From Oligoflexia bacterium (lineage in GTDB: Bacteria; Bdellovibrionota_C; UBA2361; JAFLCA01), in contig JAIBBV010000001.1 of the NCBI GenBank assembly GCA_019694465.1, positions 58,008 through 122,007 of the forward strand: a DNA stretch of 64,000 nt. Reading direction: 5' to 3'. Each line of letters begins with the position of its first letter. The stretch's first letter is position 1. A program made the position numbers and the translations under genes. The notes beneath the pieces were generated by a model that saw nothing but the letters and a program-made list of their open reading frames with translations, was not told the DNA's origin and made no database searches. Of this stretch, positions 10,130 through 17,992 are shown in pieces.

Positions 10130-11299
10130 TTAGTGCGCAGCGTTAAGTAAGCCAGAGTATGCTTCTGCGCAAGCTATCCACGAGTAGCCCTGCACACTAG
10201 CCACGGCTTCACGTGCTACTTCTGATCTGCGGTCCTGGTTGCACTCCAGTTCGGCGATGCGCTCTGCTAGGGTTGCAGCGCATTCAAACAAGAATCCATT
10301 TGCTCCGTCTTTAATAATTTCGGCGTGTTCTTTAATGCTGGAGGCGAGCACAATCTTCCCAGCTGCTAGTGCCTCTAACACAGAATTTGGGCGGCCTTCA
10401 AACTGTGATGCCGTTACGTAATAGGAAGCTGCCCCCAGAGCGGCTGGTACTTCTCTCGGCGCGATGGGCCCAGTGAAGTGCACACGCTGCTTAACGTCTG
10501 CAGCAATACCTCTAAGTCGCTCCAGATACAGCGCATCCTCTGCCCTACCGCATAGTGCCAGGTGAAAATCGCTTAGTGCTGGTATCTTAAGTGCTTCAAT
10601 TAGTACTTCGACTGCCTTTCTGGGGATAAGAGTGCCCAGGAATAGCAGCAGCTTTTTTGGGGGGAGCTTGTACTTGCTGGCGAACGCCTCTTTCTCCTGA
10701 GCAGTCGTGGATTGTAGCTCGACTCCATTAGGAATAAAGAAAATGCTAGCAGCTTTGCGTGGAAAATAACTTTTTAGCTGAGTACAAAACTCCTCATTCA
10801 CACTAGTGATCGCCTGGGCCCGCTCGTATGCAGGTCGGAGTATCGCTCGCGCAAAAGGGTTTTGTAGCAGTCTTAGATCTTCTCCCCGTACGGTGGCGAT
10901 ATACGGAAGTTTGCTGCGCGTATGCACTAAGAAAGCTGCAAGTAGCGGCAAAGTCCAATTAGCATGAATAATACTAATATTCTGGGTATTCCTTAGAGCT
11001 GTGCGTGCCATTTGCCAGACTAGGCCTGGCGCCTGAAAGATTAGTGCCGGATTGCGACGCAAGTTTGGCATCATGCCTGCGCCAAAAGCTAAAGCGCCTT
11101 TAGAGAAAATTCCATAGGCAAAGCGTTTGACAATAAAACCCTCAAAGTTAGCGTCAAGTGGTTCGTCTGCATCGCGCGGCACAACTATGAATCCGGAGTG
11201 CCCTACTTTGCTGTAGGCCTGCGCTAGTCTGGCAATAAATATGCCCGCATCATCATCGGCATGGCGCGGGAAGGAACTCGTCAGCAGTGTAATCTGCAT
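10130..11299 (-). CDS. Glycosyltransferase family 4 protein
   Basis: This 389-residue cytoplasmic glycosyltransferase has the GT-B fold. The N-terminal acceptor half begins with an SSFPRHADDDAG segment typical of GT4 enzymes. The C-terminal donor half has FLGTLIPRK at the start of the domain and the EX7E-type segment with FEGRPNSVLEALAAG, which binds the nucleotide-sugar. It starts three bases after the stop of the membrane glycosyltransferase upstream and ends 34 bases before the ABC permease, so all four genes form one operon. The sugar and acceptor cannot be told from the sequence. Assembly of a surface glycan or glycolipid that the ABC pair exports is an inference from gene order. Confidence 0.9.
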   Translation of the reverse strand: MQITLLTSSFPRHADDDAGIFIARLAQAYSKVGHSGFIVVPRDADEPLDANFEGFIVKRFAYGIFSKGALAFGAGMMPNLRRNPALIFQAPGLVWQMARTALRNTQNISIIHANWTLPLLAAFLVHTRSKLPYIATVRGEDLRLLQNPFARAILRPAYERAQAITSVNEEFCTQLKSYFPRKAASIFFIPNGVELQSTTAQEKEAFASKYKLPPKKLLLFLGTLIPRKAVEVLIEALKIPALSDFHLALCGRAEDALYLERLRGIAADVKQRVHFTGPIAPREVPAALGAASYYVTASQFEGRPNSVLEALAAGKIVLASSIKEHAEIIKDGANGFLFECAATLAERIAELECNQDRRSEVAREAVASVQGYSWIACAEAYSGLLNAAH

Positions 11300-11302
11300 A
11301 TT

Positions 11303-13111
11303 TCACTCAATGGCCCAAAGCGAAAATCCGCCATCGACTTGAATTAGGCGCAAAGAGCTAGTTTGAAAATCATTCCAACGCCTAATCTCCTCCGTGCTCA
11401 ATGTGGCGTAAAAGTTGGAGCGTGTCAGACTGGTATTGGTCATGATGTGAGAAATGCCTCTGCTAAGAACCTCTTTTTTTAGCGCTTCAGCGGAGGCTGA
11501 TGATTTTATCCACCCTATTAACGGAGCCGCCGAGTAGTAGCCGCCTGAAAAAATAGGCGTATTGTAATAATAGAAGCGGTTTCCAGTATTCAACAAATAT
11601 GTGCGCGAGCCAGCAGGAAGAGCGCTATTCATGAACTCTATCATTCTATACTCGGGGATATGATCGCGCAGGTACTCTTCGCGTGTCTGCCCGCTAGCCC
11701 AGTATTCAATTGCGCCAGTCGAACGTACGACATTGGCAGCATACAGGTCGCCCCAGGAAAGAAAAGAAAAAGCAGCTACTAAATATATTTCACGCATGAA
11801 TACAGGATAGGCGCGTCGGCCAAGGTCCCAGACTGCCAGCGCAGTAAGTATTATTAGAGGCCCAAATATGGGGGCGAGGTAACGTACGCGAGCGGAGTTC
11901 AGTAAAATGGCAAAAATAAAGTATGCTGCGCAGTAAAGCCCCATGCATAGCGTGGCTGGATCCTTACGCATGCGCCAAAGAGCGACTACAAATAAAATAA
12001 GAATTGGACTAAGCACGCCATCAAATTTATCAGGCACATCATCTTGGCCAAACGCCAGCATGCGCAGTGGAATTAGCAGGGTAAGATACCATGGTTCATT
12101 GTAAAGTAGTGCGCGGGTAGCTAGTGGGCTAAAGCCTTTAAAAACCTCAGGCGCGTTCCCTACCGCAAAAAAACTATTGAAAAGTGGATATATTGGATTG
12201 CCGGTCCAAAGAAAATTACGCAGTGCCCAGGGTGCGTACAAGCACAATATACAAAAGCCAATCAGGAGCGGTGCTGCCAGGTAGTGCCAGAACTTAATGT
12301 TACTGCGCAGCGTCAATACAAAGGCACAGGGGGCAAACAACCCCACAGCAAGCATTCCATTATACTTGCAGCCAAGCGCTAGTCCGAACCCAGCGCCAAC
12401 ATACAATAGATGAGAGTACCTGTGTTTGCCTTCTATCCAGTAGATGAAATGACAGAAGGCCAGCGCGCAGTATAGAGCTAGGGCCAAATCAACGAGCGGA
12501 ATACTGGCGAGCTTAAAAAAAGCAGGCATGCTTAGAGTCATCAAGAAGCTAAGCGCTGCTGCGTCGTGATCGCGTGATTTGTAAAGCACAAAACTTGCGA
12601 CTGTACCGCATAGCACTAGCAAGTAGAGCGCATGGTAATAGGGAGTAAGGAACTCTAGCCCCCACCCCAGTAAGCTCGTGTAGGCCAAGTTGATAAGCAT
12701 TGGGTAGAAGGACCACTCGTGCCAGGCAACTTTGATTATGTGCCCTTTTTCGATCCACCAGCGTGGGACAGCCAGATGATGAATTAAGGCGTCGCGGCTA
12801 GTAATCGGGACCGATCCAGCCAGCCCCAGTAAAATTAGGAAGAGTAATAGCGATCCAAATAGTAGAACTGGACTTAGGGCGCTTCGACGGACGCTGTATA
12901 CAAAGAGCGATATTGAGGTTACTGCGGCAGCTAGGAGCAGGCATATATGCAGGGCTACCGCGGCATCATAGCTGGGATGATTAACCCCGAGCACGTATCC
13001 AACTAATAGCAGCGGGAGCAGGGTCAGCCCGGCGGCAATTGGAAGGAAGGCGACAGCCTTCCGCAATCGGTTGAGGCGCTTGGGATCCGGTGCTACAGTT
13101 ACTAGCGTCAT
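11303..13111 (-). CDS. Membrane glycosyltransferase, ArnT/PMT-like (GT39/GT83 type)
   Basis: This is a polytopic membrane protein of about 602 residues with ten or more hydrophobic helices. It has the layout of polyprenyl-phosphate-sugar glycosyltransferases: an early acidic luminal loop (SRDALIHHLAVPRWW), many membrane spans and a soluble C-terminal domain of about 130 residues. Such enzymes move a sugar from a polyprenyl-phosphate donor to a lipid, glycan or protein on the periplasmic side. The ATG at 13111 is preferred. An in-frame GTG at 13156 would add 15 residues, and neither has a clear ribosome site. It is the first gene of the four-gene operon and faces away from the thioesterase gene, so the 110 bases between them should hold both promoters. 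Confidence 0.8.
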   Translation of the reverse strand: MTLVTVAPDPKRLNRLRKAVAFLPIAAGLTLLPLLLVGYVLGVNHPSYDAAVALHICLLLAAAVTSISLFVYSVRRSALSPVLLFGSLLLFLILLGLAGSVPITSRDALIHHLAVPRWWIEKGHIIKVAWHEWSFYPMLINLAYTSLLGWGLEFLTPYYHALYLLVLCGTVASFVLYKSRDHDAAALSFLMTLSMPAFFKLASIPLVDLALALYCALAFCHFIYWIEGKHRYSHLLYVGAGFGLALGCKYNGMLAVGLFAPCAFVLTLRSNIKFWHYLAAPLLIGFCILCLYAPWALRNFLWTGNPIYPLFNSFFAVGNAPEVFKGFSPLATRALLYNEPWYLTLLIPLRMLAFGQDDVPDKFDGVLSPILILFVVALWRMRKDPATLCMGLYCAAYFIFAILLNSARVRYLAPIFGPLIILTALAVWDLGRRAYPVFMREIYLVAAFSFLSWGDLYAANVVRSTGAIEYWASGQTREEYLRDHIPEYRMIEFMNSALPAGSRTYLLNTGNRFYYYNTPIFSGGYYSAAPLIGWIKSSASAEALKKEVLSRGISHIMTNTSLTRSNFYATLSTEEIRRWNDFQTSSLRLIQVDGGFSLWAIE

Positions 13112-13221
13112 AGATAGAATCGTTTTGCTACAAAGGCGCCCCAGTTGGGGGTTCACCTAGCATCGAATGTAGCGAGTGGCGTTAAAGGACGCTACCACTG
13201 TTTTGCTCAATATAGGTACCT

Positions 13222-13662
13222 ATGGGCTCAAAAGCTAAGTCTACCCCCTCCCTAAGCGAATTTCGTGAACCGGCTATCCGTGAAGTAATGATGCCGCGTG
13301 ATGTAAACCCACTGGGGAGCATCTTTGGTGGTCACATCCTAAGCTTGATCGACTTAGCTGCGGGGCAATATGCGCGTACTGTTGCTCCAAGGAAGTATGT
13401 AACAAAGGTTATGCGCGAAGTGGTGTTTATCTCGCCAGTCAATGTGGGAGATATTGTAAGTTTCTACTGTAGCACTAAAACGCTTGGAACGACTTCTATC
13501 ACCATAGTAGTAGATGTTGAGTCAGTGCGAGGAGAAGATGCCCTACACTCCATAAAAGTGACTTCAGCAGAAGTTGTTATGGTTGCGGTTGACTCGAATA
13601 ACCGGCCGACACCGATAATGGCGGCAAGGCGAGGCAAAGCACGCGGTCCTTCATCAAAGTAA
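13222..13662 (+). CDS. Acyl-CoA thioesterase, hotdog fold (YciA/BFIT type)
   Basis: This 146-residue protein is a single hotdog domain that hydrolyses acyl-CoA thioesters. The segment MMPRDVNPLGSIFGGHILS carries the conserved Asn-Pro and the GG-H pattern at the start of the hotdog helix, and the following DLAAG includes the catalytic acidic position of this family. The later TKVMREVVFISPVNVGD strand is also typical. The length is normal for single-domain hexameric enzymes of this group. Its last 86 bases overlap the 3' end of the convergent gene on the other strand. No partner gene hints at a specific pathway. Confidence 0.92.
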   Translation: MGSKAKSTPSLSEFREPAIREVMMPRDVNPLGSIFGGHILSLIDLAAGQYARTVAPRKYVTKVMREVVFISPVNVGDIVSFYCSTKTLGTTSITIVVDVESVRGEDALHSIKVTSAEVVMVAVDSNNRPTPIMAARRGKARGPSSK

Positions 13663-14503
13663 TCAGAAATCCTAAGAACTTTTGGAATTGTTGAGCCTCG
13701 TCGCGAACCTCAGGGATAGTGGAGAGGTAAGTTGCCGCGAGCTCTTCGACGGTTAGGTATGATCCTGCCGTTACGCTATTTAAGAGCTCAAATGTTGGGG
13801 TTGGTATAGTCATTGAAAAGACTGAATTATCATCAGCGCGAGAAGTAGCAACGCACTGTCGAACTGGCATCAATGGCAAGAAGTCCTTCTCCGCCCTAAA
13901 GGCAGCCCGCGCTGCTAATACATCAAACTCAAAGTGCGAAATGCGTGTTGTGCTTGGAACGTAGCAACGCAGAGCCAGTAGGTCGGATACTGTCAGTGAG
14001 GTCAGGTCATCTGGACTAAGCTGCCCATTTAATATGTTTGAAGAGAGCCGCGCAGCATAAAAGCGATCAAGCTCGAAGTCTGCTAAAGCCAGCAACTGGT
14101 CGCGTTTTGATGAACTTAGTGGCATGTCTTCGGCAATAAAGGCCCTTAACCCCTCAACTAGATCTTCTGTGGCACTGCTGCGCCATGGCCGCAAGGCATG
14201 CACTCGGCGCGCCACTTGTTGATAGGTTGCTTGTTCATGGAAGGAGCCATCCCAATATTTTCGTAAAGCCTCCCACGTCATAGGCAGCTTTGCCTCCAGC
14301 AATTTTCCTTCTCCGGTAAATATGCTGGTTGAGTAAATATTAAGCCGATGTGGCGGGATTTTCGCTAAGTCTTCTACCTCTGCGGCAGATAGGTCAGGGA
14401 ATATATGTGTATACAGGGAACGACGCCCAGGCTCGTCGGCTGGAAGCTCACTCAGATCCAAAATTAGTGTCCTTAGAGCAGAAAGAACTGCTGCGAGTGC
14501 CAT
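13577..14503 (-). CDS. Probable partner protein of the DUF692 enzyme (BufC/MbnC/TglI-like)
   Basis: This 308-residue soluble protein follows the DUF692 gene by nine bases and has AAGGA before its ATG. In bufferin, methanobactin and thiaglutamate gene clusters the DUF692 iron enzyme is encoded next to a partner of 200-300 residues (DUF2063-related) that binds the precursor peptide and activates the enzyme. The position, size and helix-rich N-terminal half of this protein fit that role, but sequence motifs are weak, so the assignment rests mainly on context. Its last 28 codons overlap the 3' end of the thioesterase gene on the opposite strand. Confidence 0.6.
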   Translation of the reverse strand: MALAAVLSALRTLILDLSELPADEPGRRSLYTHIFPDLSAAEVEDLAKIPPHRLNIYSTSIFTGEGKLLEAKLPMTWEALRKYWDGSFHEQATYQQVARRVHALRPWRSSATEDLVEGLRAFIAEDMPLSSSKRDQLLALADFELDRFYAARLSSNILNGQLSPDDLTSLTVSDLLALRCYVPSTTRISHFEFDVLAARAAFRAEKDFLPLMPVRQCVATSRADDNSVFSMTIPTPTFELLNSVTAGSYLTVEELAATYLSTIPEVRDEAQQFQKFLGFLITLMKDRVLCLALPPLSVSAGYSSQPQP

Positions 14504-14512
14504 AGCATGTCC

Positions 14513-15358
14513 TTATGCAGCCTTAGCCGAAAATACCTCTGCCATTGCGGCATCAGCAGTTAGCGTTTCTTCTAAAAGCCTATGCACCGGTGGGACCTGC
14601 GCATCCCACTCAATAATCACAGAACTGGGGCCAGTATAGGGCAGAATCTGCTTAAAGAAATCCCAAACTTCAGGTGGTACCGGAGCGTCATGGCTATCAA
14701 TGAATGAACCATCAGGAGCACGCTCCCAACCAGCTAGGTGCATTTGCCCCACCCTTTCAAGTGGTAGTGAGCGAACAAACTCAAGCGGATCAAAGCCGTG
14801 GAATTTAGAATTTAAATATGCGTTCGTGACATCCAACAACAGTCCGCAGTTCGCTTTTTCGAGCACTGTATTGATGAATTCAGTTTCAGACATCTCGCGA
14901 TCGGAGACGGTGATATAGCGGGTTACATTCTCCAAGAGAAAAGGGCGTGCGAGTTCTTGCTGTACGATTTTTACTCGCTCGATCACGTTAGTGGCGGCTT
15001 CGCTTGTAAATGGCAGCGGGATCAGATCGTTTAAATTGGTATGATCGACCATCGTGAAGCAAAGATGATCGGAAGTCCACGGAATATCAAAATCGTCTAA
15101 GAATTTACGCAGTCGCTTGAGATAAGTTAAATCGAGTGGATCGGTTGACCCGATCGCCAAGCATACACCATGACCAATAATCTGGTAATGGCGCCTAATC
15201 TCTCTTAATGATTCTAAGACGTAGCCGCCAAAATTCATGAAATCTTCATTGATGATTTCAAACCAGCGGAATGGCGGACGCTGGCTTATGATGTCGTCAA
15301 AGTGTGCGTGCCGCAACCCTGCCCCAGCGCCAAGCGGTGTAAGTCCAAAGTTTTTCAT
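14513..15358 (-). CDS. DUF692 multinuclear non-heme iron oxidative enzyme (BufB/MbnB/TglH family)
   Basis: This 281-residue TIM-barrel enzyme belongs to the DUF692 family, whose studied members use a di- or tri-iron centre to modify cysteines in ribosomal peptides. Expected metal ligands are visible in order: HAHFDD, EIINEDF, IGHGVCL, TSDHLCF, LLENVTRY, LLLDVTNAY, MHLAGW and the late IIEWD. The frame is open for 58 more codons upstream, but those codons contain a strong transcription terminator, and the family begins with a GLTPLGAGAGLR-like segment, so ATG at 15358 is chosen (no clear ribosome site). The precursor gene lies directly upstream and the partner gene directly downstream. It likely modifies the cysteine repeats of that precursor. 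Confidence 0.92.
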   Translation of the reverse strand: MKNFGLTPLGAGAGLRHAHFDDIISQRPPFRWFEIINEDFMNFGGYVLESLREIRRHYQIIGHGVCLAIGSTDPLDLTYLKRLRKFLDDFDIPWTSDHLCFTMVDHTNLNDLIPLPFTSEAATNVIERVKIVQQELARPFLLENVTRYITVSDREMSETEFINTVLEKANCGLLLDVTNAYLNSKFHGFDPLEFVRSLPLERVGQMHLAGWERAPDGSFIDSHDAPVPPEVWDFFKQILPYTGPSSVIIEWDAQVPPVHRLLEETLTADAAMAEVFSAKAA

Positions 15359-15398
15359 AACGCGACCGAGATTAACAAATTCGGAGCCAGAGTCACAT

Positions 15399-15431
15399 AA
15401 AAAAGGCCGCCCTTTTGGGGGCGGCCTTTTT
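15399..15431 (-). terminator. Strong stem-loop terminator between precursor gene and DUF692 gene
   Basis: The stem GGCCGCCC/GGGCGGCC (15405-15412 with 15419-15426) has a six-base loop and is flanked by six A and five T, so it can act on both strands. It lies 83 bases beyond the stop of the precursor gene and 41 bases before the start of the DUF692 gene. Partial read-through here would give far more precursor mRNA than enzyme mRNA. Confidence 0.9.
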
Positions 15432-15513
15432 GGGACCCTTGGTTTGACCCAAGGCGACGTTGAAAATGGACATATTAAGCGATTCGCTTTAAAACGCCCA
15501 AATTTCGCCAAAC

Positions 15514-15810
15514 TTACTTCTTGCCGCTGCAACCATGTTCGCCGCTGCAGCTCTTTTCGGACTTGTGCTCAGTCTTGCCACTGCAGGATTTCTCTGTGTT
15601 GCCGGCGCAATGCTTCTCGCCTTCCTTGCCACTGCAATGCTTTTCGCCTTCATGCTTGCCGTCTTTTCCGCTACAGCCCTTCTCTCCGTGAGCGGCAGCT
15701 GCGTGCTCATGGTTATCTGCGAAGGCTACGGCTGGCTTTAGAAGCAATCCGGATACTGCGAGAGTTCCAATAGTTACAGCTGCAAGTCCTGAGAAAACTT
15801 TCTTATCCAT
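15514..15810 (-). CDS. Secreted cysteine-repeat RiPP precursor (bufferin/HvfA-like)
   Basis: This 98-residue precursor begins with a signal peptide cleaved after AVAFA (about residue 31). The mature part is a low-complexity string of Lys, Glu, His, Gly and Ser with six cysteines at 46, 59, 68, 76, 88 and 94. Each sits in a repeat close to E-K-x-C-[SA]-G. Precursors with signal peptides and EGKCG-like repeats next to DUF692 genes are the bufferins and HvfA-type peptides, in which the enzyme modifies the cysteines and the product binds copper. AAGGA lies six bases before the ATG. A hairpin precedes the gene and a strong terminator follows it. Copper binding here is inference from family and from the nearby metal ATPase. 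Confidence 0.85.
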   Translation of the reverse strand: MDKKVFSGLAAVTIGTLAVSGLLLKPAVAFADNHEHAAAAHGEKGCSGKDGKHEGEKHCSGKEGEKHCAGNTEKSCSGKTEHKSEKSCSGEHGCSGKK

Positions 15811-15848
15811 TTAGTGTCCTTAATTAAAAGTATTTTCCCTCAATTCAG

Positions 15849-15873
15849 ACCACAGGCGCCCTCGCCTTGTGGT
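15849..15873. promoter_or_regulatory. Inverted repeat upstream of the precursor gene
   Basis: ACCACA-GGCG pairs with CGCC-T-TGTGGT around a CCCT loop, ten base pairs with one bulged T. It lies 39 bases before the precursor start codon, in the 271-base gap behind the P-type ATPase gene. It could be an operator or a 5'-UTR hairpin. It lacks a T-run on the minus strand, so it is not a standard terminator. Confidence 0.4.
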
Positions 15874-16081
15874 TTGCATTGAAGTAGTTCGCCGGGCTCA
15901 CCACATAATGATCCCTTAGAACAGAGCTATGACGTAAATTTATAGTTATTCATTCAAGATAGGGCAAAGGAATTTTTCGAGTAGGCTCAAGGCTACCTAC
16001 TGAACTGATTGGGGAGATACTGAGCGTCACATCAAATAGTTATGTTAGGCTACAGCTGGAACAAACGGCGTTTGTTGTGTC

Positions 16082-17944
16082 CTATACGTGGCTCAGGGGC
16101 TTTGGAGCACTTGCTGCCCGCAGCGAGTTTACAACAGCGTAGAGGTCTATAATTTCCTGAGTTAGGGCGCCACTTACAGGAGGGAGCAGCCCAACGCTTG
16201 CAAGTATCATCCCCACAATACTAAGCACCATTCCGCCCACGGCGCTTTGGAGAGCTATGCGCCTAAAATGCGAGCCGATATGGAATAACTCGTCTATGCG
16301 CCTTAGGGATGGGTCAAGCACCACTGCTCCAGCTGATTCCGATGTAATGTCACTTTTGGGACCGAAAGCAATGCCGACAGTAGCCGCCAAAAGTGCTGGC
16401 GCGTCATTGATGCCATCTCCGACAAACACGGTTGGGCGTTTGCGGGTTTCTTCCCGTACAATCGTAACTTTTTCTTCAGGAGTTTTATTGGCGAAAACTT
16501 CTTTGATCCCAACTTGCTCCGCTAAATAACGCACTTCGCTTTCGCGATCGCCAGAGAGCAGCATCACGCGGTCGAGCCCATGATGTTCGCCTAGATGTCC
16601 GATGAAGCTTTCCCCTTCGCGACGAGGCACATCGTGGAAGCGCAATAGCCCAGCAAAAGAGTTATTTTTTAGAATAACGCATTCGAGTCCACTGCTTTGG
16701 GCTGGCAATTGTGCTTGAAGCTGCTGGGATAGCTTGCTTCTTCCAGTGATTGCTATTTGGTCTTGGCCAACTAGTCCCTTCAGCCCCTGGCCTGGAAGCT
16801 CGTGTACTGCAGTTGCCTCAGGCGTGATGAGGTGTTGTTCCTTTGCCGCGGCAAGCACAGGAGCGGCCAAGGGATGTTTTGAGTATTGCTCTAGAGCCGC
16901 AGCTAGGCGCACTACCTCACTAGCTTCAAATCCTGGCGCTGGCACAACTTCTGCGACAGTTGGCTCCCCATAGGTGAGCGTGCCGGTCTTGTCAAAAATA
17001 ATGGTGCGACATTTGCTGAGTTGCTCCAGGATGGCTGGATCCTTAATGATGATGCTGCGTTTAGCTGCAAGAGAAATACTACCAATAATTGCTACAGGAA
17101 TTGCAATTAGTAGTGGGCATGGTGTGGCGACCACTAGCACACCCAGAAAACGTGAGGCGTCGCCAGAAAAGTACCAGGCGAGTGTGGCGATACAAACGGC
17201 AAGTGGCGTGTACCAGGCGCCAAGCGAATCGCCTAGTCTACGAATATATGGACGTCTCTGCTTGGAGGCGTCCATGACTTGCATGATCTTGGCATAACGT
17301 GAATCCTTGGCTAGTTTGCTGGCCTCGATCGTGAGTACGGCATCGCCATTAATAGCGCCAGAGACAACCTCACAACCGGGAGTTTTTGGAATGCGGAAAG
17401 GTTCGCCAGTCAGGTAGGCCTCATCCATGCTACCGCGACCTTCTAAGACGATACCGTCAACCGGACTTACTTCATGTGGCAGAATTACAATCTGATCCCC
17501 AATCTTGATATCTTCAAGCGAAATATCTTCGAGGCGTGAGTCAAGGCGACGGTGCGCAATGGATGGCATGCGCTTAGCTAGCGCCTCAAGTACCGAGGAA
17601 GCGCGCACCATGGCATAGCTCTCTAGCGCTTCACCGCCTGACAGCATCAGCACTACCAATGAGCCAGCTAGGTATTCATCGAGAAATAGTGACACTACGA
17701 TCGATATGCCGGCTAATAAGTCTGAGCCAACTTCCCAGCGCAAAAGTTTAAGGAATAAATCCACAACCAGCGGAGTGCCGCCAAGGAGTAGCACCACCAG
17801 CAAAGGAATATTGTGGTACTGCGCTGGTAGCGTAAGTCCAAAACGAAGGACTAAGTGGATAGAGATCCCAATAACTGCCAAGCTGGCAATATACTTGCTG
17901 AGGCGGTGAATTAGATCGGGGCCATGCGTATCTGTTTCAGACAT
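16082..17944 (-). CDS. Heavy-metal P-type ATPase (P1B type) with TPC metal motif
   Basis: This 620-residue membrane pump has all P-type hallmarks: the actuator TGEP motif, the phosphorylation site DKTGT near residue 319, the P1B-specific HP dipeptide in YSKHPLA, and GDGINDAPAL at the hinge. The transmembrane metal site reads TPCPLL rather than the CPC of copper and zinc pumps or SPC of cobalt pumps, so metal choice is uncertain (TPC occurs in the P1B-5 group). There is no N-terminal metal-binding domain or His tail. ATG at 17944 is chosen over a GTG three codons earlier. It lies just upstream of the bufferin-like genes in the same direction, consistent with metal homeostasis. Confidence 0.92.
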   Translation of the reverse strand: MSETDTHGPDLIHRLSKYIASLAVIGISIHLVLRFGLTLPAQYHNIPLLVVLLLGGTPLVVDLFLKLLRWEVGSDLLAGISIVVSLFLDEYLAGSLVVLMLSGGEALESYAMVRASSVLEALAKRMPSIAHRRLDSRLEDISLEDIKIGDQIVILPHEVSPVDGIVLEGRGSMDEAYLTGEPFRIPKTPGCEVVSGAINGDAVLTIEASKLAKDSRYAKIMQVMDASKQRRPYIRRLGDSLGAWYTPLAVCIATLAWYFSGDASRFLGVLVVATPCPLLIAIPVAIIGSISLAAKRSIIIKDPAILEQLSKCRTIIFDKTGTLTYGEPTVAEVVPAPGFEASEVVRLAAALEQYSKHPLAAPVLAAAKEQHLITPEATAVHELPGQGLKGLVGQDQIAITGRSKLSQQLQAQLPAQSSGLECVILKNNSFAGLLRFHDVPRREGESFIGHLGEHHGLDRVMLLSGDRESEVRYLAEQVGIKEVFANKTPEEKVTIVREETRKRPTVFVGDGINDAPALLAATVGIAFGPKSDITSESAGAVVLDPSLRRIDELFHIGSHFRRIALQSAVGGMVLSIVGMILASVGLLPPVSGALTQEIIDLYAVVNSLRAASAPKPLSHV

Positions 17945-17992
17945 GCCGGACACTATAGCCGCGCTCGTGTTTCACGACAATGCTAAGCGCTG

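Noticed and set aside
15359..15532. N-terminal extension of the DUF692 enzyme
   Set aside because: The extra codons run through a strong terminator and have no counterpart in the family.
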